This document shows positions 36,601 to 49,305 of a stretch of DNA of 64,000 nucleotides, one piece after another; the first letter of the stretch is position 1, and each line of letters begins with the position of its first letter. Location: contig CAWUCO010000002.1 of NCBI GenBank assembly GCA_963920705.1, positions 1 through 64,000 of the forward strand, in the 5' to 3' direction. The stretch comes from Odiellus spinosus. Lineage: Eukaryota; Arthropoda; Arachnida; Opiliones; Phalangiidae. Under the pieces are notes generated by a model. The model was not told the DNA's origin. It worked only from the letters and a program-made list of their open reading frames with translations, and made no database searches. The translations under genes were made by a program, and so were the position numbers.

Positions 36601-39600
36601 TTTTATTTTTAATTTTTTTACAAGGGGTACCCCTTGTAAAACAATCTATTTTGTTTTTAATTTTTTTTACAAGGGATTTTATTTTTAATTTTTTTACAAT
36701 GGGTACCCCTTGTAAAACAATCTATTTTATTTTTAATTTTTTTACAATGGGTACCCCTTTTAAAACAATCTATTTTATTTTTAATTTTTTTACAATGGGT
36801 ACCCCTTTTAAAACGATCTATTTTATTTTTAATTTTTTTACAAGGGATTTTATTTTTAATTTTTTTACAAGGGGTACCCCTTGTAAAACAATCTATTTTG
36901 TTTTTAATTTTTTTACAAGGGATTTTATTTTTAATTTTTTTACAATGGGTACCCCTTGTAAAACAATCTATTTTGTTTTTAATTTTTTTACAAGGGATTT
37001 TATTTTTAATTTTTTTACAATGGGTACCCCTTGTAAAACAATCTATTTTATTTTTAATTTTTTTACAAGGGGTACCCCTTGTAAAACGATCTATTTTATT
37101 TTTAATTTTTTTACAAGGGATTTTATTTTTAATTTTTTTACAAGGGGTACCCCTTGTAAAACGATCTATTTTATTTTTAATTTTTTTAAAAGGGATTTTA
37201 TTTTTAATTTTTTTACAAGGGGTACCCCTTGTAAAACAATCTATTTTATTTTTAATTTTTTTACAAGGGATTTTATTTTTAATTTTTTTTACAATGGGTA
37301 CCCCTTGTAAAACAATCTATTTTATTTTTAATTTTTTTTACAAGGGGTACCCCTTGTAAAATGATCTATTTTATTTTTAATTTTTTTACAAGGGATTTTA
37401 TTTTTAATTTTTTTACAATGGGTACCCCTTGTAAAACAATCTATTTTATTTTTAATTTTTTTACAAGGGATTTTATTTTTAATTTTTTTACAAGGGGTAC
37501 CCCTTGTAAAACGATCTATTTTATTTTTAATTTTTTTACAAGGGATTTTATTTTTAATTTTTTTACAATGGGTACCCCTTTTAAAACAATCTATTTTATT
37601 TTTAATTTTTTTACAATGGGTACCCCTTTTAAAACAATCTATTTTATTTTTAATTTTTTTACAATGGGTACCCCTTGTAAAACAATCTATTTTATTTTTA
37701 ATTTTTTTACAAGGGGTACCCCTTGTAAAACGATCTATTTTATTTTTAATTTTTTTACAAGGGATTTTATTTTTAATTTTTTTACAAGGGGTACCCCTTG
37801 TAAAACGATCTATTTTATTTTTAATTTTTTTAAAAGGGATTTTATTTTTAATTTTTTTACAAGGGGTACCCCTTGTAAAACAATCTATTTTATTTTTAAT
37901 TTTTTTACAAGGGATTTTATTTTTAATTTTTTTTACAATGGGTACCCCTTGTAAAACAATCTATTTTATTTTTAATTTTTTTACAAGGGATTTTATTTTT
38001 AATTTTTTTACAAGGGGTACCCCTTGTAAAACGATCTATTTTATTTTTAATTTTTTTACAAGGGATTTTATTTTTAATTTTTTTACAATGGGTACCCCTT
38101 TTAAAACAATCTATTTTATTTTTAATTTTTTTACAATGGGTACCCCTTTTAAAACAATCTATTTTATTTTTAATTTTTTTACAATGGGTACCCCTTGTAA
38201 AACAATCTATTTTATTTTTAATTTTTTTACAATGGGTACCCCTTGTAAAACGATCTATTTTATTTTTAATTTTTTTACAATGGGTACCCCTTTTAAAACA
38301 ATCTATTTTATTTTTAATTTTTTTACAATGGGTACCCCTTGTAAAACGATCTATTTTATTTTTAATTTTTTTACAATGGGTACCCCTTGTAAAACGATCT
38401 ATTTTATTTTTAATTTTTTTACAATGGGTACCCCTTTTAAAACAATCTATTTTATTTTTAATTTTTTTACAATGGGTACCCCTTGTAAAACGATCTATTT
38501 TATTTTTAATTTTTTTACAAGGGGTACCCCTTGTAAAACAATCTATTTTATTTTTAATTTTTTTACAGTGGGTACCCCTTGTAAAACAATCTATTTTATT
38601 TTTAATTTTTTTACAATGGGTACCCCTTGTAAAACGATCTATTTTATTTTTAATTTTTTTACAATGGGTACCCCTTGTAAAACAATCTATTTTATTTTTA
38701 ATTTTTTTACAAGGGATTTTATTTTTAATTTTTTTACAAGGGGTACCCCTTGTAAAACAATCTATTTTGTTTTTAATTTTTTTTTACAAGGGATTTTATT
38801 TTTAATTTTTTTACAATGGGTACCCCTTGTAAAACAATCTATTTTATTTTTAATTTTTTTACAAGGGGTACCCCTTGTAAAACGATCTATTTTATTTTTA
38901 ATTTTTTTACAAGGGATTTTATTTTAAATTTTTTTACAATGGGTACTCCTTTTAAAACAATCTATTTTATTTTTAATTTTTTTACAATGGGTACCCCTTT
39001 TAAAACAATCTATTTTATTTTTAATTTTTTTACAATGGGTACCCCTTTTAAAACAATCTATTTTATTTTTAATTTTTTTACAATGGGTACCCCTTGTAAA
39101 ACGATCTATTTTATTTTTAATTTTTTTACAAGGGATTTTATTTTTAATTTTTTTACAATGGGTACCCCTTTTAAAACAATCTATTTTATTTTTAATTTTT
39201 TTACAAGGGGTACCCCTTGTAAAACGATCTATTTTATTTTTAATTTTTTTACAAGGGATTTTATTTTTAATTTTTTTACAATGGGTACCCCTTGTAAAAC
39301 AATCTATTTTATTTTTAATTTTTTTACAAGGGATTTTATTTTTAATTTTTTTACAAGGGATTTTATTTTTAATTTTTTTACAAGGGATTTTATTTTTAAT
39401 TTTTTTACAAGGGATTTTATTTTTAATTTTTTTACAAGGGATTTTATTTTTAATTTTTTTACAAGGGATTTTATTTTTAATTTTTTTACAAGGGGTACCC
39501 CTTGTAAAACGATCTATTTTATTTTTAATTTTTTTACAAGGGATTTTATTTTTAATTTTTTTACAATGGGTACCCCTTTTAAAACAATCTATTTTATTTT

Positions 39601-42600
39601 TAATTTTTTTACAAGGGATTTTATTTTTAATTTTTTTACAAGGGGTACCCCTTGTAAAACAATCTATTTTGTTTTTAATTTTTTTACAAGGGATTTTATT
39701 TTTAATTTTTTTACAATGGGTACCCCTTGTAAAACAATCTATTTTATTTTTAATTTTTTACAATGGGTACCCCTTTTAAAACAATCTATTTTATTTTTAA
39801 TTTTTTTACAAGGGAGTTTATTTTTAATTTTTTTACAAGGGGTACCCCTTGTAAAACAATCTATTTTGTTTTTAATTTTTTTACAAGGGATTTTATTTTT
39901 AATTTTTTTACAAGGGGTACCCCTTGTAAAACGATCTATTTTATTTTTAATTTTTTTACAAGGGATTTTATTTTTAATTTTTTTACAATGGGTACCCCTT
40001 TTAAAACAATCTATTTTATTTTTAATTTTTTTACAATGGGTACCCCTTTTAAAACAATCTATTTTATTTTTAATTTTTTTACAATGGGTACCCCTTGTAA
40101 AACAATCTATTTTATTTTTAATTTTTTTACAATGGGTACCCCTTTTAAAACAATCTATTTTATTTTTAATTTTTTTACAATGGGTACCCCTTGTAAAACG
40201 ATCTATTTTATTTTTAATTTTTTTACAATGGGTACCCCTTGTAAAACGATCTATTTTATTTTTAATTTTTTTACAATGGGTACCCCTTTTAAAACAATCT
40301 ATTTTATTTTTAATTTTTTTACAATGGGTACCCCTTGTAAAACGATCTATTTTATTTTTAATTTTTTTACAAGGGGTACCCCTTGTAAAACAATCTATTT
40401 TATTTTTAATTTTTTTACAGTGGGTACCCCTTGTAAAACAATCTATTTTATTTTTAATTTTTTTACAATGGGTACCCCTTGTAAAACGATCTATTTTATT
40501 TTTAATTTTTTTACAATGGGTACCCCTTGTAAAACAATCTATTTTATTTTTAATTTTTTTACAAGGGATTTTATTTTTAATTTTTTTACAAGGGGTACCC
40601 CTTGTAAAACAATCTATTTTGTTTTTAATTTTTTTTTACAAGGGATTTTATTTTTAATTTTTTTACAATGGGTACCCCTTGTAAAACAATCTATTTTATT
40701 TTTAATTTTTTTACAAGGGGTACCCCTTGTAAAACGATCTATTTTATTTTTAATTTTTTTACAAGGGATTTTATTTTAAATTTTTTTACAATGGGTACTC
40801 CTTTTAAAACAATCTATTTTATTTTTAATTTTTTTACAATGGGTACCCCTTTTAAAACAATCTATTTTATTTTTAATTTTTTTACAATGGGTACCCCTTT
40901 TAAAACAATCTATTTTATTTTTAATTTTTTTACAATGGGTACCCCTTGTAAAACGATCTATTTTATTTTTAATTTTTTTACAAGGGATTTTATTTTTAAT
41001 TTTTTTACAATGGGTACCCCTTTTAAAACAATCTATTTTATTTTTAATTTTTTTACAAGGGGTACCCCTTGTAAAACGATCTATTTTATTTTTAATTTTT
41101 TTACAAGGGATTTTATTTTTAATTTTTTTACAATGGGTACCCCTTGTAAAACAATCTATTTTATTTTTAATTTTTTTACAAGGGATTTTATTTTTAATTT
41201 TTTTACAAGGGATTTTATTTTTAATTTTTTTACAAGGGATTTTATTTTTAATTTTTTTACAAGGGATTTTATTTTTAATTTTTTTACAAGGGATTTTATT
41301 TTTAATTTTTTTACAAGGGATTTTATTTTTAATTTTTTTACAAGGGGTACCCCTTGTAAAACGATCTATTTTATTTTTAATTTTTTTACAAGGGATTTTA
41401 TTTTTAATTTTTTTACAATGGGTACCCCTTTTAAAACAATCTATTTTATTTTTAATTTTTTTACAAGGGATTTTATTTTTAATTTTTTTACAAGGGGTAC
41501 CCCTTGTAAAACAATCTATTTTGTTTTTAATTTTTTTACAAGGGATTTTATTTTTAATTTTTTTTACAATGGGTACCCCTTGTAAAACAATCTATTTTAT
41601 TTTTAATTTTTTACAATGGGTACCCCTTTTAAAACAATCTATTTTATTTTTAATTTTTTTACAAGGGAGTTTATTTTTAATTTTTTTACAAGGGGTACCC
41701 CTTGTAAAACAATCTATTTTGTTTTTAATTTTTTTACAAGGGATTTTATTTTTAATTTTTTTACAATGGGTACCCCTTTTAAAACAATCTATTTTATTTT
41801 TAATATTTTTACAATGGGTACCCCTTTTAAAACAATCTATTTTATTTTTAATTTTTTTACAATGGGTACCCCTTGTAAAACGATCTATTTTATTTTTAAT
41901 TTTTTTACAATGGGTACCCCTTTTAAAACAATCTATTTTATTTTTAATTTTTTTACAATGGGTACCCCTTTTAAAACAATCTATTTTATTTTTAATTTTT
42001 TTACAATGGGTACCCCTTTTAAAACGATCTATTTTATTTTTAATTTTTCTACAAGGGGTACCCCTTGTAAAACAATCTATTTTATTTTTAATTTTTTTAC
42101 AATGGGTACCCCTTGTAAAACGATCTATTTAATTTTTAATTTTTTTACAAGGGATTTTATTTTAAATTTTTTTACAATGGGTACCCCTTTTAAAACAATC
42201 TATTTTATTTTTAATTTTTTTACAATGGGTACCCCTTTTAAAACAATCTATTTTATTTTTAATTTTTTTACAATGGGTACCCCTTTTAAAACGATCTATT
42301 TTATTTTTAATTTTTTTACAAGGGATTTTATTTTTAATTTTTTTACAAGGGGTACCCCTTGTAAAACAATCTATTTTGTTTTTAATTTTTTTACAAGGGA
42401 TTTTATTTTTAATTTTTTTACAATGGGTACCCCTTGTAAAACAATCTATTTTATTTTTAATTTTTTTACAAGGGGTACCCCTTGTAAAACGATCTATTTT
42501 ATTTTTAATTTTTTTACAAGGGATTTTATTTTTAATTTTTTTACAAGGGATTTTATTTTTAATTTTTTTACAAGGGATTTTATTTTTAATTTTTTTACAA

Positions 42601-45600
42601 GGGATTTTATTTTTAATTTTTTTACAAGGGGTACCCCTTGTAAAATGATCTATTTTATTTTTAATTTTTTTACAAGGGATTTTATTTTTAATTTTTTTAC
42701 AAGGGATTTTATTTTTAATTTTTTTACAAGGGATTTTATTTTTAATTTTTTTACAAGGGATTTTATTTTTAATTTTTTTACAAGGGATTTTATTTTTAAT
42801 TTTTTTACAAGGGATTTTATTTTTAATTTTTTTACAAGGGATTTTATTTTTAATTTTTTTACAAGGGATTTTATTTTTAATTTTTTTACAAGGGGTACCC
42901 CTTGTAAAACGATCTATTTTATTTTTAATTTTTTTACAAGGGATTTTATTTTTAATTTTTTTACAATGGGTACCCCTTTTAAAACAATCTATTTTATTTT
43001 TAATTTTTTTACAAGGGATTTTATTTTTAATTTTTTTACAAGGGGTACCCCTTGTAAAACAATCTATTTTGTTTTTAATTTTTTTACAAGGGATTTTATT
43101 TTTAATTTTTTTACAATGGGTACCCCTTGTAAAACAATCTATTTTATTTTTAATTTTTTACAATGGGTACCCCTTTTAAAACAATCTATTTTATTTTTAA
43201 TTTTTTTACAAGGGATTTTATTTTTAATTTTTTTACAAGGGGTACCCCTTGTAAAACAATCTATTTTGTTTTTAATTTTTTTACAAGGGATTTTATTTTT
43301 AATTTTTTTACAATGGGTACCCCTTGTAAAACAATCTATTTTATTTTTAATTTTTTACAATGGGTACCCCTTGTAAAACAATCTATTTTGTTTTTAATTT
43401 TTTTACAAGGGATTTTATTTTTAATTTTTTTACAATGGGTACCCCTTTTAAAACAATCTATTTTATTTTTAATTTTTTTACAAGGGATTTTATTTTTAAT
43501 TTTTTTACAAGGGGTACCCCTTGTAAAACAATCTATTTTGTTTTTAATTTTTTTACAAGGGATTTTATTTTTAATTTTTTTACAATGGGTACCCCTTGTA
43601 AAACAATCTATTTTATTTTTAATTTTTTACAATGGGTACCCCTTGTAAAACAATCTATTTTGTTTTTAATTTTTTTACAAGGGATTTTATTTTTAATTTT
43701 TTTACAATGGGTACCCCTTTTAAAACAATCTATTTTATTTTTAATATTTTTACAATGGGTACCCCTTTTAAAACAATCTATTTTATTTTTAATTTTTTTA
43801 CAATGGGTACCCCTTGTAAAACGATCTATTTTATTTTTAATTTTTTTACAATGGGTACCCCTTTTAAAACAATCTATTTAATTTTTAATTTTTTTACAAT
43901 GGGTACCCCTTTTAAAACAATCTATTTTATTTTTAATTTTTTTACAATGGGTACCCCTTTTAAAACGATCTATTTTATTTTTAATTTTTCTACAAGGGGT
44001 ACCCCTTGTAAAACAATCTATTTTGTTTTTAATTTTTTTTTACAAGGGATTTTATTTTTAATTTTTTTACAATGGGTACCCCTTGTAAAACAATCTATTT
44101 TATTTTTAATTTTTTTACAAGGGGTACCCCTTGTAAAACGATCTATTTAATTTTTAATTTTTTTACAAGGGATTTTATTTTAAATTTTTTTACAATGGGT
44201 ACCCCTTTTAAAACAATCTATTTTATTTTTAATTTTTTTACAATGGGTACCCCTTTTAAAACAATCTATTTTATTTTTAATTTTTTTACAATGGGTACCC
44301 CTTTTAAAACGATCTATTTTATTTTTAATTTTTTTACAAGGGATTTTATTTTTAATTTTTTTACAAGGGGTACCCCTTGTAAAACAATCTATTTTGTTTT
44401 TAATTTTTTTACAAGGGATTTTATTTTTAATTTTTTTACAATGGGTACCCCTTGTAAAACAATCTATTTTATTTTTAATTTTTTTACAAGGGGTACCCCT
44501 TGTAAAACGATCTATTTTATTTTTAATTTTTTTACAAGGGATTTTATTTTTAATTTTTTTACAAGGGATTTTATTTTTAATTTTTTTACAAGGGATTTTA
44601 TTTTTAATTTTTTTACAAGGGATTTTATTTTTAATTTTTTTACAAGGGGTACCCCTTGTAAAATGATCTATTTTATTTTTAATTTTTTTACAAGGGATTT
44701 TATTTTTAATTTTTTTACAATGGGTACCCCTTGTAAAACAATCTATTTTATTTTTAATTTTTTTACAAGGGATTTTATTTTTAATTTTTTTACAAGGGAT
44801 TTTATTTTTAATTTTTTTACAAGGGATTTTATTTTTAATTTTTTTACAAGGGATTTTATTTTTAATTTTTTTACAAGGGATTTTATTTTTAATTTTTTTA
44901 CAAGGGATTTTATTTTTAATTTTTTTACAAGGGGTACCCCTCTTAAAACGATCTATTTTATTTTTAATTTTTTTACAAGGGATTTTATTTTTAATTTTTT
45001 TACAATGGGTACCCCTTTTAAAACAATCTATTTTATTTTTAATTTTTTTACAATGGGTACCCCTTTTAAAACAATCTATTTTATTTTTAATTTTTTTACA
45101 ATGGTTACCCCTTTTAAAACAATCTATTTTATTTTTAATTTTTTTACAATGGGTACCCCTTGTAAAACGATCTATTTTATTTTTAATTTTTTTACAAGGG
45201 GTACCCCTTGTAAAACAATCTATTTTATTTTTAATTTTTTTACAGTGGGTACCCCTTGTAAAACAATCTATTTTATTTTTAATTTTTTTACAATGGGTAC
45301 CCCTTGTAAAACGATCTATTTTATTTTTAATTTTTTTACAATGGGTACCCCTTGTAAAACAATCTATTTTATTTTTAATTTTTTTACAAGGGATTTTATT
45401 TTTAATTTTTTTACAATGGGTACCCCTTTTAAAACAATCTATTTTATTTTTAATTTTTTTTACAATGGGTACCCCTTTTAAAACAATCTATTTTATTTTT
45501 AATTTTTTTACAATGGGTACCCCTTGTAAAACGATCTATTTTATTTTTAATTTTTTTACAAGGGGTACCCCTTGTAAAACAATCTATTTTATTTTTAATT

Positions 45601-46915
45601 TTTTTACAGTGGGTACCCCTTGTAAAACAATCTATTTTATTTTTAATTTTTTTACAAGGGATTTTATTTTTAATTTTTTTACAATGGGTACCCCTTTTAA
45701 AACAATCTATTTTATTTTTAATTTTTTTACAATGGGTACCCCTTTTAAAACAATCTATTTTATTTTTAATTTTTTTACAATGGGTACCCCTTGTAAAACG
45801 ATCTATTTTATTTTTAATTTTTTTACAAGGGGTACCCCTTGTAAAACAATCTATTTTATTTTTAATTTTTTTACAGTGGGTACCCCTTGTAAAACAATCT
45901 ATTTTATTTTTAATTTTTTTACAATGGGTACCCCTTGTAAAACGATCTATTTTATTTTTAATTTTTTTACAATGGGTACCCCTTGTAAAACAATCTATTT
46001 TATTTTTAATTTTTTTACAATGGGTACCCCTTGTAAAACGATCTATTTTATTTTTAATTTTTTTACAATGGGTACCCCTTGTTAAACAATCTATTTTATT
46101 TTTAATTTTTTTACAAGGGATTTTATTTTTAATTTTTTTACAATGGGTACCCCTTTTAAAACAATCTATTTTATTTTTAATTTTTTTACAATGGGTACCC
46201 CTTTTAAAACAATCTATTTTATTTTTAATTTTTTTACAATGGGTACCCCTTGTAAAACGATCTATTTTATTTTTAATTTTTTTACAAGGGGTACCCCTTG
46301 TAAAACAATCTATTTTATTTTTAATTTTTTTACAGTGGGTACCCCTTGTAAAACAATCTATTTTATTTTTAATTTTTTTACAATGGGTACCCCTTGTAAA
46401 ACGATCTATTTTATTTTTAATTTTTTTACAATGGGTACCCCTTGTAAAACAATCTATTTTATTTTTAATTTTTTTACAAGGGATTTTATTTTTAATTTTT
46501 TTACAATGGGTACCCCTTTTAAAACAATCTATTTTATTTTTAATTTTTTTACAATGGGTACCCCTTTTAAAACAATCTATTTTATTTTTAATTTTTTTAC
46601 AATGGGTACCCCTTGTAAAACGATCTATTTTATTTTTAATTTTTTTACAAGGGGTACCCCTTGTAAAACAATCTATTTTATTTTTAATTTTTTTACAGTG
46701 GGTACCCCTTGTAAAACAATCTATTTTATTTTTAATTTTTTTACAATGGGTACCCCTTGTAAAACGATCTATTTTATTTTTAATTTTTTTACAATGGGTA
46801 CCCCTTGTAAAACAATCTATTTTATTTTTAATTTTTTTACAAGGGATTTTATTTTTAATTTTTTTACAATGGGTACCCCTTGTAAAACAATCTATTTTAT
46901 TTTCAATTTTTTTAC
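24651..46915. repeat. 22-kb palindromic satellite (48-bp and 27-bp units)
   Basis: Several hundred tandem units of two kinds. The 48-bp unit is ACAAGGG, then GTACCCCTTGTAAAACAATC plus T, then the A/T tail ATTTTATTTTTAATTTTTTT. The 27-bp unit is the same with exactly the central 21 bp missing. In 48-bp units with intact ACAAGGGGTACCCCTTGT, the palindrome extends into the flanking T and A runs to 26 bp. Recurrent variants are ACAATGGG or ACAGTGGG for ACAAGGGG, CTTTTAAA for CTTGTAAA, ACGATC for ACAATC, TTTTGTTTTT for TTTTATTTTT, and TTTATACAAGGG. Larger blocks are duplicated inside the array. The left edge (24651-24905) is more diverged than the body; the right edge stops abruptly at ACAATTTGG. 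Both unit lengths are multiples of three, so plus-strand frames of up to about 1000 codons stay open; I do not regard these as genes. Confidence 0.97.
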
Positions 46916-47106
46916 AATTTGGTGTTTTGGAACCTCCTCCGTTTTTTAAAAGTTTATAGTCGTTTATGATATGTTGCCGTCAGAATTAATTTAGTGTTAG
47001 GTTAGGAATAATTGTGAAGCAATTTTTGTAAATGAATAAAATTTAAGATTACCATAGATATATTGCGCATGCATATGGGGTTTTAGCATCTACATCTACA
47101 TCTACA

Positions 47107-47387
47107 CAAGGAGGATCAGAGAAGGAGAGGAAATGTGGGGCTGCGTTGAGTTAGAGAGAGAAGAGCCAACCTCCCACTCGGGTGGAAAGGGGGGATAGGA
47201 AATTCTCGAGGTAAACTGTTGTCACGTGGTCGCTAGCTAGCGCGTCTCATAAAGGATTCGTTTTACCCACGCGACAACATTTTACCACGAAACGTCTCTA
47301 CCCCCGTTCTCCCAGAGTGGGAGTTTAGGCCGACGCAGTAGGAACCGCGCCGTCCCCACATTTCCTCTCCTTCTCTGATCCTCCTTG
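47107..47387. mobile_element. MITE with perfect 34-bp terminal inverted repeats
   Basis: 47107-47140 begins CAAGGAGGATCAGAGAAGG, and 47354-47387 is its exact reverse complement over 34 bp. ATCTACA flanks both ends (47100-47106 and 47388-47394), a candidate 7-bp target duplication; the left copy lies in a short ATCTAC tandem run, so it could be coincidental. Inner segments are also partly inverted (CCTCCCACTCGGG against CTCCCAGAGTGGGAG). The 281-bp element has no coding capacity. Identical ends suggest recent movement. Confidence 0.9.
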
Positions 47388-47394
47388 ATCTACA

Positions 47395-48655
47395 TTACAC
47401 ACCAATCGCTTCAAGGTTCTTTTAAACGTAAGGAATTCGGCCAGTAACTCGAGGGTGGAAATTTTCTATAGCCCCTTTAGTGAAAACTCTGTATTTTAAA
47501 ATAAAATAGACGATTCCATAAAGTCTGGCTATATCCCAACCTTAAAAATGCTAACATCTTCCGTAGAAACGGGTTCTATTTAACGGCTATTTTGGTTAGT
47601 TAGTAGGCTGGCAAACGTATAGAAAATGCTATACTTTGAACCAACCTTGAAAAACGCTAAATTTTCAATATAAACGGGTGCTTTTAACGGCTATTTTATC
47701 TGTTTCTGTATATGTTACTTTATAAAACCATCTATTAGATACATTAGACATGAGGCCAGCCAATGCTTCCTTCCCCCTAAAATCGGTGAACGGCAGGCCC
47801 CCCGTAGCCCTCCTTCCAGACTTCCACCATTTATCAGTGAAATGCAGACAGTTTCAACCCGTTAGATTCCCCTTTAACGATTCATGACGTAATCGAGATT
47901 GATTTGGGTAACTATGGTAACTTGAATTGTTATTAATATACAATCTTCAGTTCAGGTTGTATTAATTCGAGTTAATACGAACGAATGTAATTTGATTTAA
48001 GATTAGTTTTAACTTTGAAATTCCGAAAAAAAAAAAAAAAATTGTTAATCAGTAGAAGGAAAATGAATATCCATTGAATTCGAGTTTAAAGAGAGAAAGG
48101 TAGAGTGGAAAACCTTTTATCGGGTGTGGTTAAAAAAACTTTAATAATAATGAAATATGAACTAACAAGGAGAAAGGTGCGTGAATGAGCTACAAAATGG
48201 TTAAAACATTAGCTTAGCCGAATTCTATTAATTGCTTTTAAAATAATAAATATAAATTTAATTTATTAAAGAGAAGATAAGCTATATTTTTTATGTTATT
48301 TTTTATGGGTAACTGAAAATTAAATTCGCCGTTTTCTTCTACGCGGATAGTACTCTTCAGCCCGATGATTTTAATTTAATATATCAGGAGTAATTATCCA
48401 AATAAATTCACCTTAAACCCTAGTTAATGGGTTTCTGGTTAACAATTACGATTATCTTGAGCGAAACTTGAGTTTAAATAAACTTAAAGGAAGAATGAAA
48501 AGGAATTTTTTTTTTTATTTCTTATATAAAACTGAATAATCCGTGCAAGATTTTTAGAAATCCTCTGAATGAAAACTGCAAAAAATAGTGCACAATCTCG
48601 AAGGGACACGTTATATTGCTCCGCCTTCCAGGCGCATTGTTTAGATTTAAGATTC
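47395..48655. other. Intergenic with a 104-bp direct duplication
   Basis: At 47535-47700 two diverged copies share CAACCTT, AAACGGGT and TTAACGGCTATTTT, offset by about 104 bp. An A-run lies near 48030. No gene supported. Confidence 0.55.
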
Positions 48656-48657
48656 AA

Positions 48658-48871
48658 TAGACTTTTTGCCGCGCCTTGCGAAGGGGGCTGCCATTTTTCC
48701 CGTTCCCCTTAGTTTCGACCCCCAATCCGCCATTTTAGTCACCCAGAAACGAGGTGGTAGTGGCTCTGCCTACTCTGATCTGGGTTACAAAAACGGCGGA
48801 TTGGGGGGGGGGCGAACTACAGGGAACGGGCAAAATGGCAGCCCCCTTCATAAGGCGCGGCAAAAAGTCTA
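48658..48871. mobile_element. Fold-back MITE, near-complete palindrome
   Basis: The left arm starts TAGACTTTTTGCCGCGCCTT, and the right arm ends with its counterpart AAGGCGCGGCAAAAAGTCTA. Complementarity continues almost to the centre (GAAGGGGGCTGCCATTTT, CCCGTTCCC, CCCAATCCGCC) with a few mismatches. Ends of the form TA/GACTTTTT would suit a TA target duplication, as in Tc1/mariner-type MITEs. A 90-codon open frame starting inside it is not a gene. Confidence 0.85.
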
Positions 48872-48939
48872 TATTGTAAAACTTAATTTTAGATTATGTA
48901 ATCCCTCGTACTCGTCCGTCCCTCTTGTAACTTTATAGG

Positions 48940-49245
48940 TAAGGATATTTTAGGTCCTTCCAACTAGTTTATCCCTCCCGTATCGTAATATTCTAAGCAA
49001 GGTTAGGTTAGTTTAGTTAATCCCTCGAATTAGCCCATCCATGCAAATACTCAATCCCTTTGGCTAGCCCGTCCCTCTGGTAGTATATTTAGGTAAGGTT
49101 AGTTAATCACTCGATCTAGTCCGTCCTTCCATTTTGTTAATTAAGTAATATTTAAGGTAAGGTAAGGTTAGGCTAGTAAATTACTGTTACTAGCACATTC
49201 CTCCAAATAGTTAATCCCTCCAAATGTATGTAAAACTAGTGAAAT
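48940..49245. repeat. Degenerate short tandem repeats with AATCCCTC/GTCC motifs
   Basis: Loosely repeating blocks of about 65-80 bp contain TTAATCCCTC or TTAATCACTCG, AGCCCGTCCCTC or AGTCCGTCC, and GGTAAGGTTAG. Similarity between blocks is low. Confidence 0.55.
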
Positions 49246-49305
49246 GTTGAAAATTGTTGGAAATGGTGTATATTTTTTCTTAAAACATTACAGAAAACAT
49301 CCAAA

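Noticed and set aside
48666..48938. A 90-codon plus-strand gene
   Set aside because: It starts inside the fold-back MITE and has no domain.
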